Below, one piece after another: positions 7,780-15,544 of a stretch of 42,241 nucleotides of DNA (the stretch's first letter is position 1; every line of letters begins with the position of its first letter). Under the pieces are notes generated by a model that searched no databases, was not told the origin of the DNA, and worked only from the letters and a program-made list of their open reading frames with translations. The position numbers and the translations under genes were made by a program. The stretch comes from Chloroflexota bacterium (GTDB taxonomy: Bacteria > Chloroflexota > Anaerolineae > Promineifilales > Promineifilaceae): positions 1-42,241 of the forward strand of contig JABFFZ010000049.1 in assembly GCA_013112725.1 (NCBI GenBank), in the 5' to 3' direction.

Positions 7780-8646
7780 GTGACTGACGAAAAGAAAGGA
7801 CACAAAATTTTCATTGTTGAAGATGATCTGGACCTGTCGGAAATGCTCAGCGCCTATTTCCGGGTACAGGGCTACGAGGTGGAAACTGCTTCTCGTGGCG
7901 AAGATGCCGTTGGGGCGATCAGCAGAGAAATTCCTGATGTGGCCGTACTAGACATTCGTTTGCCCGATATTGATGGTTATGAAGTGTGTCGCCGGCTGCG
8001 CCGCGCTCGCCGCACCCAAAACCTGCCGGTCATTTTTCTCACCGAAAAACGGGATCGGGATGATAAACTGGCCGGTCTGGAATTGGGTGCGGTGGATTAC
8101 ATCACCAAGCCGTTTGACATTCAAGAACTGCGATTGCGGGTGCGTAATGCCCTGCGGCGGGCGCATTTGAGTACGCTGCAAAACCCGGTGACGGGACTGC
8201 CCGAAGGCGTTTTGGTGCGGGAACGGCTGGAACAGATGCTCAAGCAGCCGGAGTGGGGCGTAGTGTTAGCCGGTATTCATGGTCTGAGCCGATTTCGGGA
8301 TAAGTTTGGCTTTGTGGCCGCCGATGATGTCTCCCGCGCCGTCACGTTGATGATCTCGAATGCGGTGCAGGAAAGTGGGGCGGGGGAAGATTTCATTGGG
8401 CATACGGATTCGGGTGATTTTGTGATTATCACGGCCGTAGACCGCAGCCACAAACTGGCCGAACGCTGCCTGGTACGCCTGCAACCTTCCATCCAATACT
8501 TCTACCCGGCGCTGGAACGGCAGCGGCTGCACGAATTACCGGAAGCAGAGCGGCTGACGGTGCGGGTGTCTAGTTTATCGTCGCGGGAAAAGCAGGTGGG
8601 GTCGCTCGAAGAGTTGTTTGAGACGTTGGTAAATCGGCGCCTGTAG
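7780..8646 (+). CDS. Response regulator with degenerate GGDEF output domain
   Basis: 288 residues, GTG start preceded by GAAGGA. The receiver domain spans about 8-125: the acidic pair in VEDDLDL, the phospho-acceptor in AVLDIRLPDIDGYE, and Lys in DYITKPFD. A short linker leads to NPVTGLPEG, which matches the DPLTGLPNR entry of GGDEF domains. The signature itself is GHTDSGDFVI instead of GGDEF, so the domain (about 137-285) has lost the metal/GTP residues and is unlikely to make c-di-GMP. It may act as a binding or dimerisation platform. There is no DNA-binding domain. The gene follows the V4R protein; no kinase is adjacent. Confidence 0.88.
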   Translation: MTDEKKGHKIFIVEDDLDLSEMLSAYFRVQGYEVETASRGEDAVGAISREIPDVAVLDIRLPDIDGYEVCRRLRRARRTQNLPVIFLTEKRDRDDKLAGLELGAVDYITKPFDIQELRLRVRNALRRAHLSTLQNPVTGLPEGVLVRERLEQMLKQPEWGVVLAGIHGLSRFRDKFGFVAADDVSRAVTLMISNAVQESGAGEDFIGHTDSGDFVIITAVDRSHKLAERCLVRLQPSIQYFYPALERQRLHELPEAERLTVRVSSLSSREKQVGSLEELFETLVNRRL

Positions 8647-8729
8647 GAGTCTCTTTCGGCGGCTATTGGCCTGTTTGTGCGCTTTTTCTCCCTCTTGTTT
8701 TTGATAGAATCGCACAAGGTAATCATTCA

Positions 8730-8761
8730 GACCCTAAGGGTTTCAGAAAACCCTTAGGGTC
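8730..8761. repeat. Perfect 14-bp-arm hairpin before the YfhO-Wzx gene
   Basis: Arms 8730-8743 (GACCCTAAGGGTTT) and 8748-8761 with a 4-nt loop. It lies 12 bp before the next ATG and 83 bp after the preceding stop, so it could terminate upstream transcription or mask the ribosome site of the next gene. Confidence 0.85.
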
Positions 8762-8773
8762 TTGTTCTCCTAT

Positions 8774-11700
8774 ATGAATTTTCTCCGACGATACCGGTTT
8801 AATTTTCTCATTATTCTGGGTTTTCTGGTTTTGCCCCTGCTGTTGTTTTGGGATGTGACGGTGGGCGGGCAAACGATGCTGCCGGTGGATAATTTGTGGC
8901 AGTGGGCGCCGTGGGCAGCGAATACGGCCGTATCCCCTCCCCCACAAAATCCCCTCATCACCGACCTCATCATCCAAAACTACGCCTGGAAACAGTTCAT
9001 CCGCGAACATATCAACATCCCAACACAACTATTATGGAATCCCTATCTGTTTGGCGGGGTGCCCTTTCTGGCGGCCGGGCAGCATGGGGCCTATTACCCG
9101 TTTAGCCTGTTGTTCCTCATCTTGCCGCTGAGCAAGGCGTATGGCTGGTATGCCGTCAGCCAGATTTGGCTGGCGGGGGTGCTGCTATATGTCTACGGCC
9201 GTACCGTTGGCATGAAGCGCAGTTCGGCGGTCTTGGCTGGGCTGGTCTATCAGGGCGGCGGGTATCTGGTTGTCAGTGCGGTTGTTTTCCCGATGATCAG
9301 TGGGGCCGTCGTGTGGCTGCCGCTGCTGCTGGCCTGTATTGACAAAGTGATCAGCGGCTCTAGCCATCGCGCTCACTCCACCTGGCTGTGGCTCATGCTC
9401 GGCGCGGCGGCGCTGGGCACACAAATCCTGGCGGGGCATATCGAGTTCACTATTTACACCTTGCTGGTCATGGCGTTCTATGCTCTCTGGCAAGTAGTGG
9501 CTGGTGGTTGGCGGCTGGCGGCTGGTAGTACCAATTACCGATTACGGTTTACCGATTACGGGTTACGGCCGTGCCTCTACCTGGCCAGCATGGTGCTGTT
9601 GGGTCTCATGTTGGGAGCCGTGCAGCTGATCCCGCTCTACGAATTGGGGCAGGCCAATTTCCGCGAGGCGGCGGCCAGTTTAGATGAAGTGCGGGGATTC
9701 GCCTTTCCCATCCGGCAGTCGCTGACGCTGGCGCTGCCCAACTTTTTTGGTAATCCCACCCATCAGGAAGTGGTGGATGTGTTCAGCGGGCAGCTAATTC
9801 CCATCACCCAGAATTATTTCGGCCAACCTGTCACGACAACGGAATGGAGCACGAAGAATTACGTCGAAGGTGGCATTTACCTGGGCATCCTTCCCCTGTT
9901 CCTGGCGATTTTAGGGATTTACGGCGGGCTGCGGAAAGTAGTAAGCGGGAAGCAGTTAGCCGTGAGCGGTCGCCGCGGGTTGACCAGTTTTTATCTGTTG
10001 CTAGCTTTTTTTTCGCTGACATTTATCTTTGGCACGCCGTTGTATGCGTTGTTGTATTATGGGCTGCCGTTTGTGAACCAGCTGCACACGCCATTCCGGT
10101 GGGTGTTCCCATTGTCGCTGGCAGTGGCGGTGTTGGCCGGTTTTGGCGCGGATTTTTTGTCAGCAACCCGCAAGTGGCAGACGATTGAAGAATGGCGTTC
10201 CAATCTCCAATCTCCAATCTCCCAATCTCCTAATCTCTGGGCCAGTGACAGCAGCGTGGTGTGGTGGCTACGGCCGTTTGCCCTTTGGGGCACACCATCC
10301 ATCATCACCGGGTTGGCGGGGTTGGCGTTTTGGGCGGGAACGGCCGTGTTGGTTGGTCTGTTTGTCTCCAAATGGCTCTATGCGCAAATTGCGCCGTTGG
10401 TGGAGCAGGTGTTTTTGAGGCTGGCGTTGGCGGCGTATGCTTTTCCTGATGCGCGTACTTTTTACAGCTATGAATACCGGCAGGTTTTTCTGTTCGGGTT
10501 GATGCTGGTGGGCACGGGGGCGGCGCTGCGCGTTAGTCGGTGTCCGATTTTTGCGGGGCGATGGGGGGCGCGCAAACCGGTCTGGTTGTTCATGGCTGCC
10601 GGGTTGATTGTGCTGGACATCTGGGCGGCGAATCGCGGCTTTCACGCGGCCAACAACCCGGCGCTGTTGGCCCACAAGCCGGAACTGGTGCAGTGGCTTC
10701 AGGCACAGCCGGGACTTTGGCGGCTGACCAGCTTTGCCCCCCACGGCGACAAGCCGTTTAACGCCAACTCCGGCTGGCTGTTTGATCTGGCCGATGTGCG
10801 TGGCTATGACTCGATTATCCCCAAACAGTATACCGACTACATGGGCGCGATTGAACCGCAGAACGAACTGCCGTTCAACCGGGTGCAGCCCATTGTCAAT
10901 TGGGAATCGCTCAATTCACCCCTGCTGGATGTGCTGGGTGTGAAATACGTGATCACGGCCGAAACCATCGAACTGCCGCAGTATCAGCTTGTCTGGCAAG
11001 GCGAAGGGTTGCGGGTGTATGAAAATCTAGGCGTTGCCCCCCGCGCCTATACCTTGCCGCTCGCGCAAACGGCCGTCACCCCCGACCCGCTCGCCGCCCT
11101 GACCACTCAATACGACCCCCGTCAATTTGTGGTGGTAGAGACCAGGGAATCAGGAGATGGGGAGATTGCCCAATTACCCAATTACCCAATTACCAACTAC
11201 CAACCGGCTGAGATCATCGCCAACAGCAACATTGAAGTCATTGTCCACACGGCCGTGACCGCACCCTCCTGGCTCATCCTCAATGACAGCTATTTCCCTG
11301 GCTGGAAAGCGTTTGTGAAACCGGCGGAGGCGGGTGAGGAAGCCGAGCAGCAGGTAGACATAACGCTGGTGAACGGCAACTTTCGTGGTGTGCAGCTAGA
11401 GCCGGGGGAATGGCAGGTGCGCTTCCGCTACAGCCCGCTTACCTTCCAGCTAGGTGGGCTGGTGAGTGCGATGGCGGTGGTGGTCTTGCTGTTTGGTACG
11501 GCCGTGTGGGGCTGGCGCATCTTCTACAATCCCACCGGCGACCTCTCCAAAACGCACAGCATTGCCAAAAATAGCCTGGCCCCCATGGCCCTGAACCTGT
11601 TTAACAAGCTCATAGATTTTGTCTTTGCCATGTTTTATCTGCGTGTGCTGGGGCCGGCCGGGGCCGGCAGTTTCCAGACCGCCATCGTTACCGCCGGCGT

Positions 11701-13024
11701 CTTTGACATTGTAGCGAACTACGGCCTGGACCTACTCTTCATCCGCGATGTCGCCCACGACCGCCGCAAAACATCCAGTTACCTGCTCAACACCACCATT
11801 TTGCGTATCGGGTTGGCTTTTTTTGCCGCCTTGCCTGTCTTTGCCCTTATTTTTGTTACCAACAGCCTGCCAAACAGCAACCCATTAACTCCGGCGGAAA
11901 TTCTGGCCACGATTCTGATCATGCTTGGTATGGTTTTTTCTGGGATGAGCAAGGGGGTGACAGGGCTGTTTTATGTGCATGAAGAAGCAGAAACCCCGGC
12001 GGCGATGACCACCGCCACTACCATTATGAAGGTGGGTTTTGGCGTGATGGTGCTGCTGGCAGGGTACAGTTTTGTGGGGCTGGCGGCCGTTTCCATTCTC
12101 ACCAACGTCCTCACGCTGACCATTCTCCTTATCCTGGCGCTACGCAAATATGACCTGCCCGGCCCCTGGCGGCTGGATTGGGGCTTGCAGCGGCGGATGC
12201 TGCGCCTGGGTTTCCCGCTCATGCTCATCCACCTGCTGCAAACGGTGTTCATCTCCATTGACACCTACCTGCTGCGGGTGATGCTGCCCAATGGACAGGA
12301 AGTGGCTGGCTGGTACAGCAGCGCCTACAAATGGTTCAACGCCCTGCAAATCATCCCTTCGTTTTTTACCCTGGCATTGTTCCCCATCATTACCCGCGAA
12401 ATTCAGCAATCGCCGGACTCAGCGCGGCGCATGTACAGCATGGCGATCAAGATCATGTATTTGCTGGCGTTGCCGGTGGCGGCCGTCACCTGGTATCTGG
12501 CGGCGCCCTTAGTGCGCATCGTCGGTGGGCCAGAGTTTTTGCCACATGGGGCCATTGCCCTGCAAATCGTCATCTGGTCTATTCCCATTGGCTGGATGAA
12601 CAGCGTCACTAATTATGTGCTGATCGGTTTGGGGCTGGAAGGCAGGCAGCCGCGCGCGTTTGCGGCGGGGGTATCGTTCAACATTATCACCAATCTCATG
12701 TTTATTCCCCTGTTTACTTATGTGGCCGCTGGCGTTACCACGATATTGTCAGAGGTAGTGCTGCTGCTGGTGTTTGCCTATTACTTGCGGCAGCGAATGC
12801 CGGGTGTGCGCTGGCAATTTTTGGTGAAGCCGGGCCTGGTCACGGCCGTGACCGTGCTCATCATGTATCTGGGCGGGCAAATTCATCTACTGGTGGGCGT
12901 ATGGGGCATTTTGCTCTACCCCGCGGGGCTGCTGCTGCTGCGGGTGGTGGGGCCGGCCGAACGCAAAATCCTGGCCGACATCCTGCCCGCGCCTATTGTC
13001 CGGCGGCTGCGGTTGGGGGCATGA
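8774..13024 (+). CDS. YfhO-like membrane protein fused to a Wzx/MATE-type flippase
   Basis: About 1416 residues from ATG 8774; a TTG four codons earlier lies against the hairpin. Residues 1-900 look like YfhO/GT-C polytopic proteins: an N-terminal membrane helix, then VDNLWQWAPW, LWNPYLFGGVPFLA and GAYYPFSLLF, many helices, and an extracytoplasmic tail with LILNDSYFPGWKAFV (about residue 835). From about residue 926 a second module starts (HSIAKNSLAPMALNLFNKL, then FYLRVLGPAGAGSFQ), typical of Wzx/oligosaccharide flippase N-termini, with about 12-14 helices to the end. YfhO relatives modify teichoic or glycolipid substrates; Wzx proteins flip lipid-linked glycans. Hydrophilic loops carry in-frame palindromic repeats near 9530, 9937, 10200 and 11148. 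Coupled glycosylation and export is inferred. Confidence 0.85.
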   Translation: MNFLRRYRFNFLIILGFLVLPLLLFWDVTVGGQTMLPVDNLWQWAPWAANTAVSPPPQNPLITDLIIQNYAWKQFIREHINIPTQLLWNPYLFGGVPFLAAGQHGAYYPFSLLFLILPLSKAYGWYAVSQIWLAGVLLYVYGRTVGMKRSSAVLAGLVYQGGGYLVVSAVVFPMISGAVVWLPLLLACIDKVISGSSHRAHSTWLWLMLGAAALGTQILAGHIEFTIYTLLVMAFYALWQVVAGGWRLAAGSTNYRLRFTDYGLRPCLYLASMVLLGLMLGAVQLIPLYELGQANFREAAASLDEVRGFAFPIRQSLTLALPNFFGNPTHQEVVDVFSGQLIPITQNYFGQPVTTTEWSTKNYVEGGIYLGILPLFLAILGIYGGLRKVVSGKQLAVSGRRGLTSFYLLLAFFSLTFIFGTPLYALLYYGLPFVNQLHTPFRWVFPLSLAVAVLAGFGADFLSATRKWQTIEEWRSNLQSPISQSPNLWASDSSVVWWLRPFALWGTPSIITGLAGLAFWAGTAVLVGLFVSKWLYAQIAPLVEQVFLRLALAAYAFPDARTFYSYEYRQVFLFGLMLVGTGAALRVSRCPIFAGRWGARKPVWLFMAAGLIVLDIWAANRGFHAANNPALLAHKPELVQWLQAQPGLWRLTSFAPHGDKPFNANSGWLFDLADVRGYDSIIPKQYTDYMGAIEPQNELPFNRVQPIVNWESLNSPLLDVLGVKYVITAETIELPQYQLVWQGEGLRVYENLGVAPRAYTLPLAQTAVTPDPLAALTTQYDPRQFVVVETRESGDGEIAQLPNYPITNYQPAEIIANSNIEVIVHTAVTAPSWLILNDSYFPGWKAFVKPAEAGEEAEQQVDITLVNGNFRGVQLEPGEWQVRFRYSPLTFQLGGLVSAMAVVVLLFGTAVWGWRIFYNPTGDLSKTHSIAKNSLAPMALNLFNKLIDFVFAMFYLRVLGPAGAGSFQTAIVTAGVFDIVANYGLDLLFIRDVAHDRRKTSSYLLNTTILRIGLAFFAALPVFALIFVTNSLPNSNPLTPAEILATILIMLGMVFSGMSKGVTGLFYVHEEAETPAAMTTATTIMKVGFGVMVLLAGYSFVGLAAVSILTNVLTLTILLILALRKYDLPGPWRLDWGLQRRMLRLGFPLMLIHLLQTVFISIDTYLLRVMLPNGQEVAGWYSSAYKWFNALQIIPSFFTLALFPIITREIQQSPDSARRMYSMAIKIMYLLALPVAAVTWYLAAPLVRIVGGPEFLPHGAIALQIVIWSIPIGWMNSVTNYVLIGLGLEGRQPRAFAAGVSFNIITNLMFIPLFTYVAAGVTTILSEVVLLLVFAYYLRQRMPGVRWQFLVKPGLVTAVTVLIMYLGGQIHLLVGVWGILLYPAGLLLLRVVGPAERKILADILPAPIVRRLRLGA
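9530..9570. repeat. GATTACGG-type repeat inside the YfhO module
   Basis: Words CAATTACCGATTACGG, TTTACCGATTACGG and GTTACGG are read in frame as NYRLRFTDYGLRP. They are the same words found in intergenic palindromes of the window. The preceding 40 bp (repeated GGCTGGTGG) resembles the repeat at 15478-15530. Confidence 0.75.
9937..9985. repeat. AGTAGTAAGCGG-type repeat inside the YfhO module
   Basis: AAAGTAGTAAGCGGGAAGCAG and GTGAGCGGTCG words are translated as KVVSGKQLAVSGRR. The wording matches the repeat inside the GT4 gene at 23970-24050. Confidence 0.5.
10200..10236. repeat. CAATCTCC tandem repeat inside the YfhO module
   Basis: Five degenerate copies of CAATCTCC read in frame as SNLQSPISQSPNL. 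The same word builds the intergenic hairpins at 24856-24895 and 28614-28720. Confidence 0.75.
11148..11200. repeat. Mixed GGAGATTG / CAATTACC repeat inside the YfhO module
   Basis: GGGGAGATTGCC followed by three CCAATTAC words, translated as GEIAQLPNYPITNYQ in an extracytoplasmic loop. The words match intergenic copies at 2297-2349 and 35880-35930. Confidence 0.75.
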
Positions 13025-13031
13025 TACGGCC

Positions 13032-14972
13032 GTGACCTCACACCACCGTCCCCTCCTTCTTCTTATCTTGCTGACGGCCTTTGCCCTGCGCATTGTCGGC
13101 GTGGTCGGCCAATTCCCGCCAGGCGTGGCCCATGATGAAGTGGCTCACTGGCTGATTGCGCGGGATATTCTGGCAGGCAATCATGCTATCTACTTCACGG
13201 CCGCTTACGGCCACGAAGCGGGCTATCATTACCTGGAAGCTATTTTCCTTTCATTATTGGGAGACAATTTACTCGCACTACGGCTGCCGGCAGTGCTTTG
13301 TGGGTTGCTCGGTGTGGCGGTGACGTATGCGCTGGCAAAGCGGTTGTTTGGGGAAACGGTGGCGCTATTGGCGGCAGGATTGTTAGCGGTGTTGTTCTGG
13401 CCGGTTTTTTACGGCCGTCTCGCCCTCCGCGCCATTTCCCTTCCGGTGGTTGCCGGCCTGTCGGCATATTTTTGGTGGCAGGGGTGGCTTTTAACACAGA
13501 GGCGCAGAGGCGCAGAGAGATATTTCGTATTAGCCGGGTTATTTGCCGGATTAAGTTTATATACCTATCTGGCGGCGCGGGCGGTGCCGATATTTTTTTT
13601 GTTGTTCATTTTATATCTGGCATTGGTGCATCGGCGGGAATTACAGGCCAGGTGGCGGGGGGTGGTGGGGTTCACGGCCGTCTTCCTCCTCACCGCCTTC
13701 CCCCTCTTTTATTATCTGCAAACCCACCCCGGCGCGGAATTCCGCGTGGCTGAAGTGAGCCAGCCGCTCAATGAACTGCGTGCAGGTAGTCCGCTGCCGG
13801 TGTTGCAAAATGGGTTGAAGCTGGCTGGCATGTTTGGCGTCGTGGGCGACCCGCTGTGGCGGGAAGGTGTGCCCGGTGTGCCCGTGTTTGAGCCGGTGCT
13901 GGCCTTGCTTTTTTATGGCGGCGTGTTCCTGAGTGTGTGGCGCTGGCGCGACGGCCGTTACGCCTTCATCTTGCTCTGGTTATTAGTCAGTTTGCTGCCC
14001 AGTCTGGTCACGATCAACGCTCCCAGCCACATCCGCAGCATCAACGCTCTGGTCGTTATGTCAATCTTCCCGGCGCTACTTATTCACAATTTGGGTGAGT
14101 TATCCACAGATTTCCCCCGGTTATCCACAAAAAGGGTAAAACTCGGTTTGACAATCCTGGCCTTCACGTTCTTTTTACTCTATGCCGGCCGCACCCTCTA
14201 TTTGACGTTTCAGGTATGGCCGGCGGGTGGAGATGTGCCCTTTGTCTGGCAGACGGCGTTTGCCAAAGTAGCCACAATTTTAGATGAATCAGATGGCACG
14301 GCCGTGTCCCTTGCCGGTTGGTCGCCAGACACTATGGACAGCCCCACCATGACCCTGCTGCGCCAAAACGACGCCACCCCCCTCAGCCATTTCAACCCCC
14401 AAGAAGGGACGCTGCTTATTCCTAAAAGTGGGCAGATTGTACGGCCGTCCGCCCTCCCCCTCGATCCCTACTGGGAAATTCAACTGGCCGATTGGAACGC
14501 CACAGTCATAACGACCGCGCTTACAACTCACTACAACCTGCACACGCCCCCCCCCCTTACTCCTACCATCCCTGCTAATATCTCTTTCGGTGGCGAGATT
14601 CAATTCCTCGGCTACGCCCTCACCTCATCACCTGCTTACCTGCTCACCTACTGGCGTGTCACGGCCGTGCCCTCTGCTCCGCGCCGCCTCTTCATCCACT
14701 TCCTGGACGAAAACGGCCAGCAAATCGGCGAAGTGTATGCCTTTGACACGGCCGATCCGCAATCCCTCTGGTTCCCCCACTGGCAGTCCGGCGACCTCCT
14801 CCTGCAAAAACACGAAATCCCCGTCCCCCTGGCCGAAGTCGCTCACATCCGCCTGGGCTGGTTTGACCCCTATAGCTGCGATTCCGGCCCCTGCCAAAAC
14901 CTGCTCACCCCGACCGGCGAACCCTTTCTCCTCCTGACAATCGAGCAAGAGTTAAGAGGGGATTTGAAGTAA
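13032..14972 (+). CDS. GT39/ArnT-type membrane glycosyltransferase
   Basis: About 646 residues from GTG 13032, eight bp after the previous stop; a TTG at 12996 would overlap that gene by 29 bp. The N-terminal domain is a GT-C fold: a helix, then PPGVAHDEVAHW (the acidic D-E motif of the first loop that binds the lipid-linked sugar), GHEAGYHYLEA and FYGRLALRAIS, with roughly ten helices to residue 400. The C-terminal 230 residues are a soluble beta-rich extracytoplasmic tail (ISFGGEIQFLGYAL, then RLFIHFLDENGQQIGE). It should transfer a sugar from a polyprenyl carrier outside the membrane. Two in-frame repeat segments lie at 13495-13520 and 14100-14129. Likely cotranscribed with the YfhO-Wzx gene. 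Confidence 0.85.
   Translation: MTSHHRPLLLLILLTAFALRIVGVVGQFPPGVAHDEVAHWLIARDILAGNHAIYFTAAYGHEAGYHYLEAIFLSLLGDNLLALRLPAVLCGLLGVAVTYALAKRLFGETVALLAAGLLAVLFWPVFYGRLALRAISLPVVAGLSAYFWWQGWLLTQRRRGAERYFVLAGLFAGLSLYTYLAARAVPIFFLLFILYLALVHRRELQARWRGVVGFTAVFLLTAFPLFYYLQTHPGAEFRVAEVSQPLNELRAGSPLPVLQNGLKLAGMFGVVGDPLWREGVPGVPVFEPVLALLFYGGVFLSVWRWRDGRYAFILLWLLVSLLPSLVTINAPSHIRSINALVVMSIFPALLIHNLGELSTDFPRLSTKRVKLGLTILAFTFFLLYAGRTLYLTFQVWPAGGDVPFVWQTAFAKVATILDESDGTAVSLAGWSPDTMDSPTMTLLRQNDATPLSHFNPQEGTLLIPKSGQIVRPSALPLDPYWEIQLADWNATVITTALTTHYNLHTPPPLTPTIPANISFGGEIQFLGYALTSSPAYLLTYWRVTAVPSAPRRLFIHFLDENGQQIGEVYAFDTADPQSLWFPHWQSGDLLLQKHEIPVPLAEVAHIRLGWFDPYSCDSGPCQNLLTPTGEPFLLLTIEQELRGDLK
13495..13520. repeat. 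ACACAGAGGCGCAGAGG-type repeat inside GT39 gene
   Basis: The word CAGAGGCG is repeated and read as NTEAQRRREIF-like residues in frame TQRRRGAERY. This dispersed repeat type normally occurs between genes. Confidence 0.5.
14100..14129. repeat. Two TTATCCACA words inside GT39 gene
   Basis: TTATCCACA at 14100-14108 and 14121-14129, same orientation, 21 bp apart, translated as ELSTDFPRLSTK. Each matches the DnaA-box consensus, but the site is inside a coding region with no AT-rich unwinding element nearby. Confidence 0.6.
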
Positions 14973-14992
14973 CGACAATTTGTAGCTACAAT
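14964..14992 (+). promoter_or_regulatory. Promoter giving a leaderless brnA-like transcript
   Basis: TTGAAG (14964-14969), a 17-bp spacer and TACAAT (14987-14992). The ATG of the next gene is at 14999, six bases after the -10 box, and there is no Shine-Dalgarno. The predicted transcript therefore starts at or within a base of the initiation codon. Confidence 0.7.
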
Positions 14993-14998
14993 CCTGTC

Positions 14999-15232
14999 AT
15001 GCAAGATTTTGTTTGGGATGAAGATATTGACCTGTCTGATATTCCTGAAATCACCCCAGAAATGTTCGCCAGATCAGTTGTTCATCGTGGACTTGCTCCT
15101 GCTTCAACAAAGCAGCAAGTCACTTTGCGCATTGATAGTGACGTGCTTGACTGGTTTCGTGGGCAGGGTCGTGGCTACCAGACCAAAATAAATGCATTAC
15201 TCAGAGCCTACATGGAGGCACATCAATCATAA
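14999..15232 (+). CDS. BrnA-type antitoxin without visible BrnT toxin
   Basis: 77 residues. The acidic N-terminus DFVWDEDIDLSDIPEITPEM is followed by a C-terminal ribbon-helix-helix-like segment, VTLRIDSDVLDWFRGQGRGY then QTKINALLRAYMEAH, the signature of the BrnA antitoxin family (PF14384). In characterised systems BrnA binds DNA as a dimer and neutralises the ribonuclease BrnT, whose gene lies immediately upstream. Here the upstream gene is a glycosyltransferase and downstream is the pheS leader, so this copy is an orphan. It has its own near-consensus promoter. It could be a solitary repressor or a relic. Confidence 0.85.
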   Translation: MQDFVWDEDIDLSDIPEITPEMFARSVVHRGLAPASTKQQVTLRIDSDVLDWFRGQGRGYQTKINALLRAYMEAHQS

Positions 15233-15277
15233 ATGGCTTAATTTGCAGCACTTGCCACCCGGCGTCACAAATTTTCC

Positions 15278-15306
15278 TTGACGCGCCTGGGGGAGGGTGT
15301 TATCCT
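15278..15306 (+). promoter_or_regulatory. Promoter of the pheS attenuator
   Basis: TTGACG (15278-15283), a 17-bp spacer (15284-15300) and TATCCT (15301-15306). Expected start is near 15313, only a few bases before the leader ATG at 15316. Confidence 0.72.
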
Positions 15307-15315
15307 TCGTCCACC

Positions 15316-15396
15316 ATGAACGGTAAACGATTTTTTGGCTTCTTTTTTATGCGCCCTACCCGCGCCGTGTTTGTGCAGGAGCGTGGTTCTGCCTGA
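15316..15396 (+). CDS. Phe-rich leader peptide of the pheS operon
   Basis: A 26-codon reading frame from ATG 15316 to TGA 15394-15396. It begins MNGKRFFGFFFMRP, so five of codons 6-11 are Phe (15331-15348). It is followed by an intrinsic terminator at 15423-15452 and then pheS. This is the arrangement of classical amino-acid-specific attenuators such as pheM upstream of E. coli pheST. Scarce charged tRNA-Phe would stall the ribosome at the Phe run. No Shine-Dalgarno sits at a usable distance; the promoter places the transcript start next to the ATG. The identification rests on codon content, position and the folding described separately, not on homology. Confidence 0.85.
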   Translation: MNGKRFFGFFFMRPTRAVFVQERGSA

Positions 15397-15435
15397 AAAG
15401 AAGCAGCGAACCGAATTTCCTGAAAGACGCGGCGC
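15362..15435 (+). promoter_or_regulatory. Predicted antiterminator helix of the pheS leader
   Basis: Bases 15362-15372 (GCGCCGTGTTT) can pair with 15425-15435 (AGACGCGGCGC): 11 pairs including two G-U. This uses eight of the ten bases of the terminator's 5' arm, so the two structures exclude each other. A ribosome stalled on the Phe codons leaves 15362-15372 free, favouring readthrough. A ribosome reaching the stop codon at 15394 would cover or clear that strand, favouring termination. Confidence 0.72.
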
Positions 15436-15452
15436 ACACCGCGTCTTTTTTG
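15423..15452 (+). terminator. Intrinsic terminator (attenuator) upstream of pheS
   Basis: A perfect 10-bp stem, 15423-15432 (AAAGACGCGG) with 15439-15448 (CCGCGTCTTT), a 6-nt loop and a T-run from 15446 to 15451. It lies 27 bp after the leader-peptide stop and 93 bp before pheS. Confidence 0.92.
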
Positions 15453-15477
15453 TTGGTCAGAGCAGGCAGCGGTAAGA

Positions 15478-15530
15478 TTGGGGTGGTTGCTGGTGGCTGG
15501 TAAGAAATTTATCAGTCACCAGCCACTAAA
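15478..15530. repeat. GTGGCTGGT palindrome between attenuator and pheS
   Basis: Arms 15493-15501 (GTGGCTGGT) and 15518-15526 (ACCAGCCAC), with extra TGGTTGCTGG words on the left. It ends just before the pheS Shine-Dalgarno (GAGGAAG, 15532-15538). Confidence 0.7.
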
Positions 15531-15544
15531 CGAGGAAGTGAAGC

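Noticed and set aside
14100..14129. Chromosomal or plasmid replication origin
   Set aside because: Only two DnaA-box words, inside a coding gene, with no AT-rich region and no dnaA or replication gene nearby.
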